Source: Ochrobactrum sp. Q0168
Lineage (GTDB): Bacteria; Pseudomonadota; Alphaproteobacteria; Rhizobiales; Rhizobiaceae
Direction: 5' to 3'
Length of the DNA: 64,000 nucleotides
Assembly (NCBI RefSeq): GCF_016427605.1
Contig: NZ_JAELXQ010000010.1
Coordinates: forward strand, 43,239 to 107,238
Shown here: positions 63,155 to 64,000 of the stretch, in pieces
Layout of the letters: every line of letters begins with the position of its first letter
How positions within the stretch are numbered: the first letter of the stretch is position 1
The notes under the pieces: generated by a model
Told to the model about the DNA's origin: nothing
The model's database searches: none
What the model saw: only the letters and a program-made list of their open reading frames with translations
Translations under genes and position numbers: made by a program

Positions 63155-64000
63155 ATGCATATCAGAAAAGCTGGCCTTGGCCTGTTTCTCGCAGCGTTTT
63201 CGCTTGCTACGGCGTCATCCCACGCCGAAGAAGTAAAGCGCGGCGGCACAGTCATCGTCCATATGAATACCGAGCAGGGCGTACTCAACCCTGCGCTTCG
63301 CGCCTCCACCGGCGTTTACCAGATCACCGGTCGCATCATGGAGCCGCTGATCGACCGCACTTACGAGGGCTACGTGCCGGTTCTGGCAACAAGTTGGTCT
63401 TCCTCGGAAGACGGCAAGGCCATTACCTTTAAGCTGCGCGAAAACGTGCGCTGGCACGACGGCCAGCCATTCACCTGCGATGACGTTTCGTTCAGCGCGA
63501 TGAATCTCTGGAAGAAGCTGCTCAACTATTCGACGACGCTTCAGGCTAATCTTGAAGCAGTCGACTGCACCGATCCGCATACCGCCGTGTTCCGCTATTC
63601 CAAGCCGATGCCGCTGGAATTGCTGGTCGCTGCGATGCCGGATCTCGGTCATCCGGTACCGAAGCATCTCTATGAAGGCACCGATATTCTGAAGAACAAG
63701 TACAATTCCGCGCCGGTCGGCACGGGCCCGTTCAAGTTCGTCGAATATGAGCGCGGCCAGCACATCATAGCCGAACGCAATGATGATTATTGGCGCGGCA
63801 AGGAATATCCTTACCTCGACCGCATCATCTGGCGTTTCATGCCGGACAAGGCAGCGGCAGCGGCAGCACTTGAAGCTGGCGAAATGATGGAAACCGCCTT
63901 CAACGGTATTTCCATGTCGGATACCGAGCGCCTCCAAAAGGATGGCCGTTTCGACACCGGCACCAAGGGTTTCGAAAACAACGTCGCCCACTCGACCATC
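63155..64000 (+). CDS. Peptide-type ABC substrate-binding protein, 3' end outside window
   Basis: 282 codons are visible and the frame is open at the right edge. A Sec signal (residues 1-24, ending near ASSHAEE) is followed by the family-5 pattern ITFKLRENVRWHDGQPF and GTGPFKFVEYE. AGGGGA precedes the ATG. Permease and ATPase genes are presumably beyond the window. It is the second importer of this class in the window and is divergent from an SDR/VOC pair. Confidence 0.88.
   Translation, partial: MHIRKAGLGLFLAAFSLATASSHAEEVKRGGTVIVHMNTEQGVLNPALRASTGVYQITGRIMEPLIDRTYEGYVPVLATSWSSSEDGKAITFKLRENVRWHDGQPFTCDDVSFSAMNLWKKLLNYSTTLQANLEAVDCTDPHTAVFRYSKPMPLELLVAAMPDLGHPVPKHLYEGTDILKNKYNSAPVGTGPFKFVEYERGQHIIAERNDDYWRGKEYPYLDRIIWRFMPDKAAAAAALEAGEMMETAFNGISMSDTERLQKDGRFDTGTKGFENNVAHSTI

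Overview
The window looks like a chromosome segment of an alphaproteobacterium of the order Rhizobiales, most like Ochrobactrum/Brucella. That rests on protein style, coding density, GGAGG-type ribosome sites, a SyrB-like Ala/Lys-rich regulator, an intergenic palindrome of a type common in this order, and an abundance of ABC importers. It is inferred from family recognition, not from an alignment. I see no rRNA, tRNA, CRISPR array, phage or insertion sequence.

Layout. (1) 1-3441: the end of a SyrB-like gene, then a minus-strand stress operon (YceI, a COG4315 protein, ECF sigma factor, anti-sigma factor, cytochrome b561). (2) 3585-19027: a large sugar-acid locus. It holds a PEP-mutase/isocitrate-lyase-family lyase, an SDR, an MFS transporter, two GntR/FCD regulators, a DapA-family enzyme, a complete ABC importer, an enolase-superfamily dehydratase, an SMP-30 lactonase, uronate dehydrogenase, an IlvD/Edd dehydratase and an RraA-like protein. 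Together these suggest oxidative uronate/aldarate breakdown. (3) 19040-20089: a second-type methionine aminopeptidase translationally coupled to a ParD-like protein behind a 30-bp palindrome. (4) 20281-25568: an Fbp/Afu-type ABC importer with an inositol-monophosphatase-family enzyme. (5) 25596-43816: an envelope/sulfatase region. It has outer-membrane-type proteins, a YiaV/YiaW-like pair, a membrane-anchored TPR regulator, an arylsulfatase, a MoxR/Bat operon, a formylglycine-generating enzyme, a periplasmic HAD phosphatase, a DUF2092 protein and a Pro/Gly-rich secreted protein. Five upstream regions here carry the same 16-bp site, TTTACNGTAACGTACT, always pointing toward the gene. (6) 44014-49870: a MipA-like porin, then a compact minus-strand operon with two small ArnE/ArnF-like membrane proteins, a class III aminotransferase, an MtnX-like phosphatase, a Cys-nucleophile hydrolase and an acyltransferase-like protein; it is unassigned. 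(7) 49996-52064: a two-component system. (8) 52140-59259: a dipeptide-type ABC importer behind a YtcJ-type amidohydrolase. (9) 59571-64000: glutamate dehydrogenase, a VOC/SDR pair, and a second peptide-type binding protein cut by the window edge.

The most promising unexplained systems are the shared-operator sulfatase regulon, the ParD-like/aminopeptidase pair, and the flippase/aminotransferase/acyltransferase operon.
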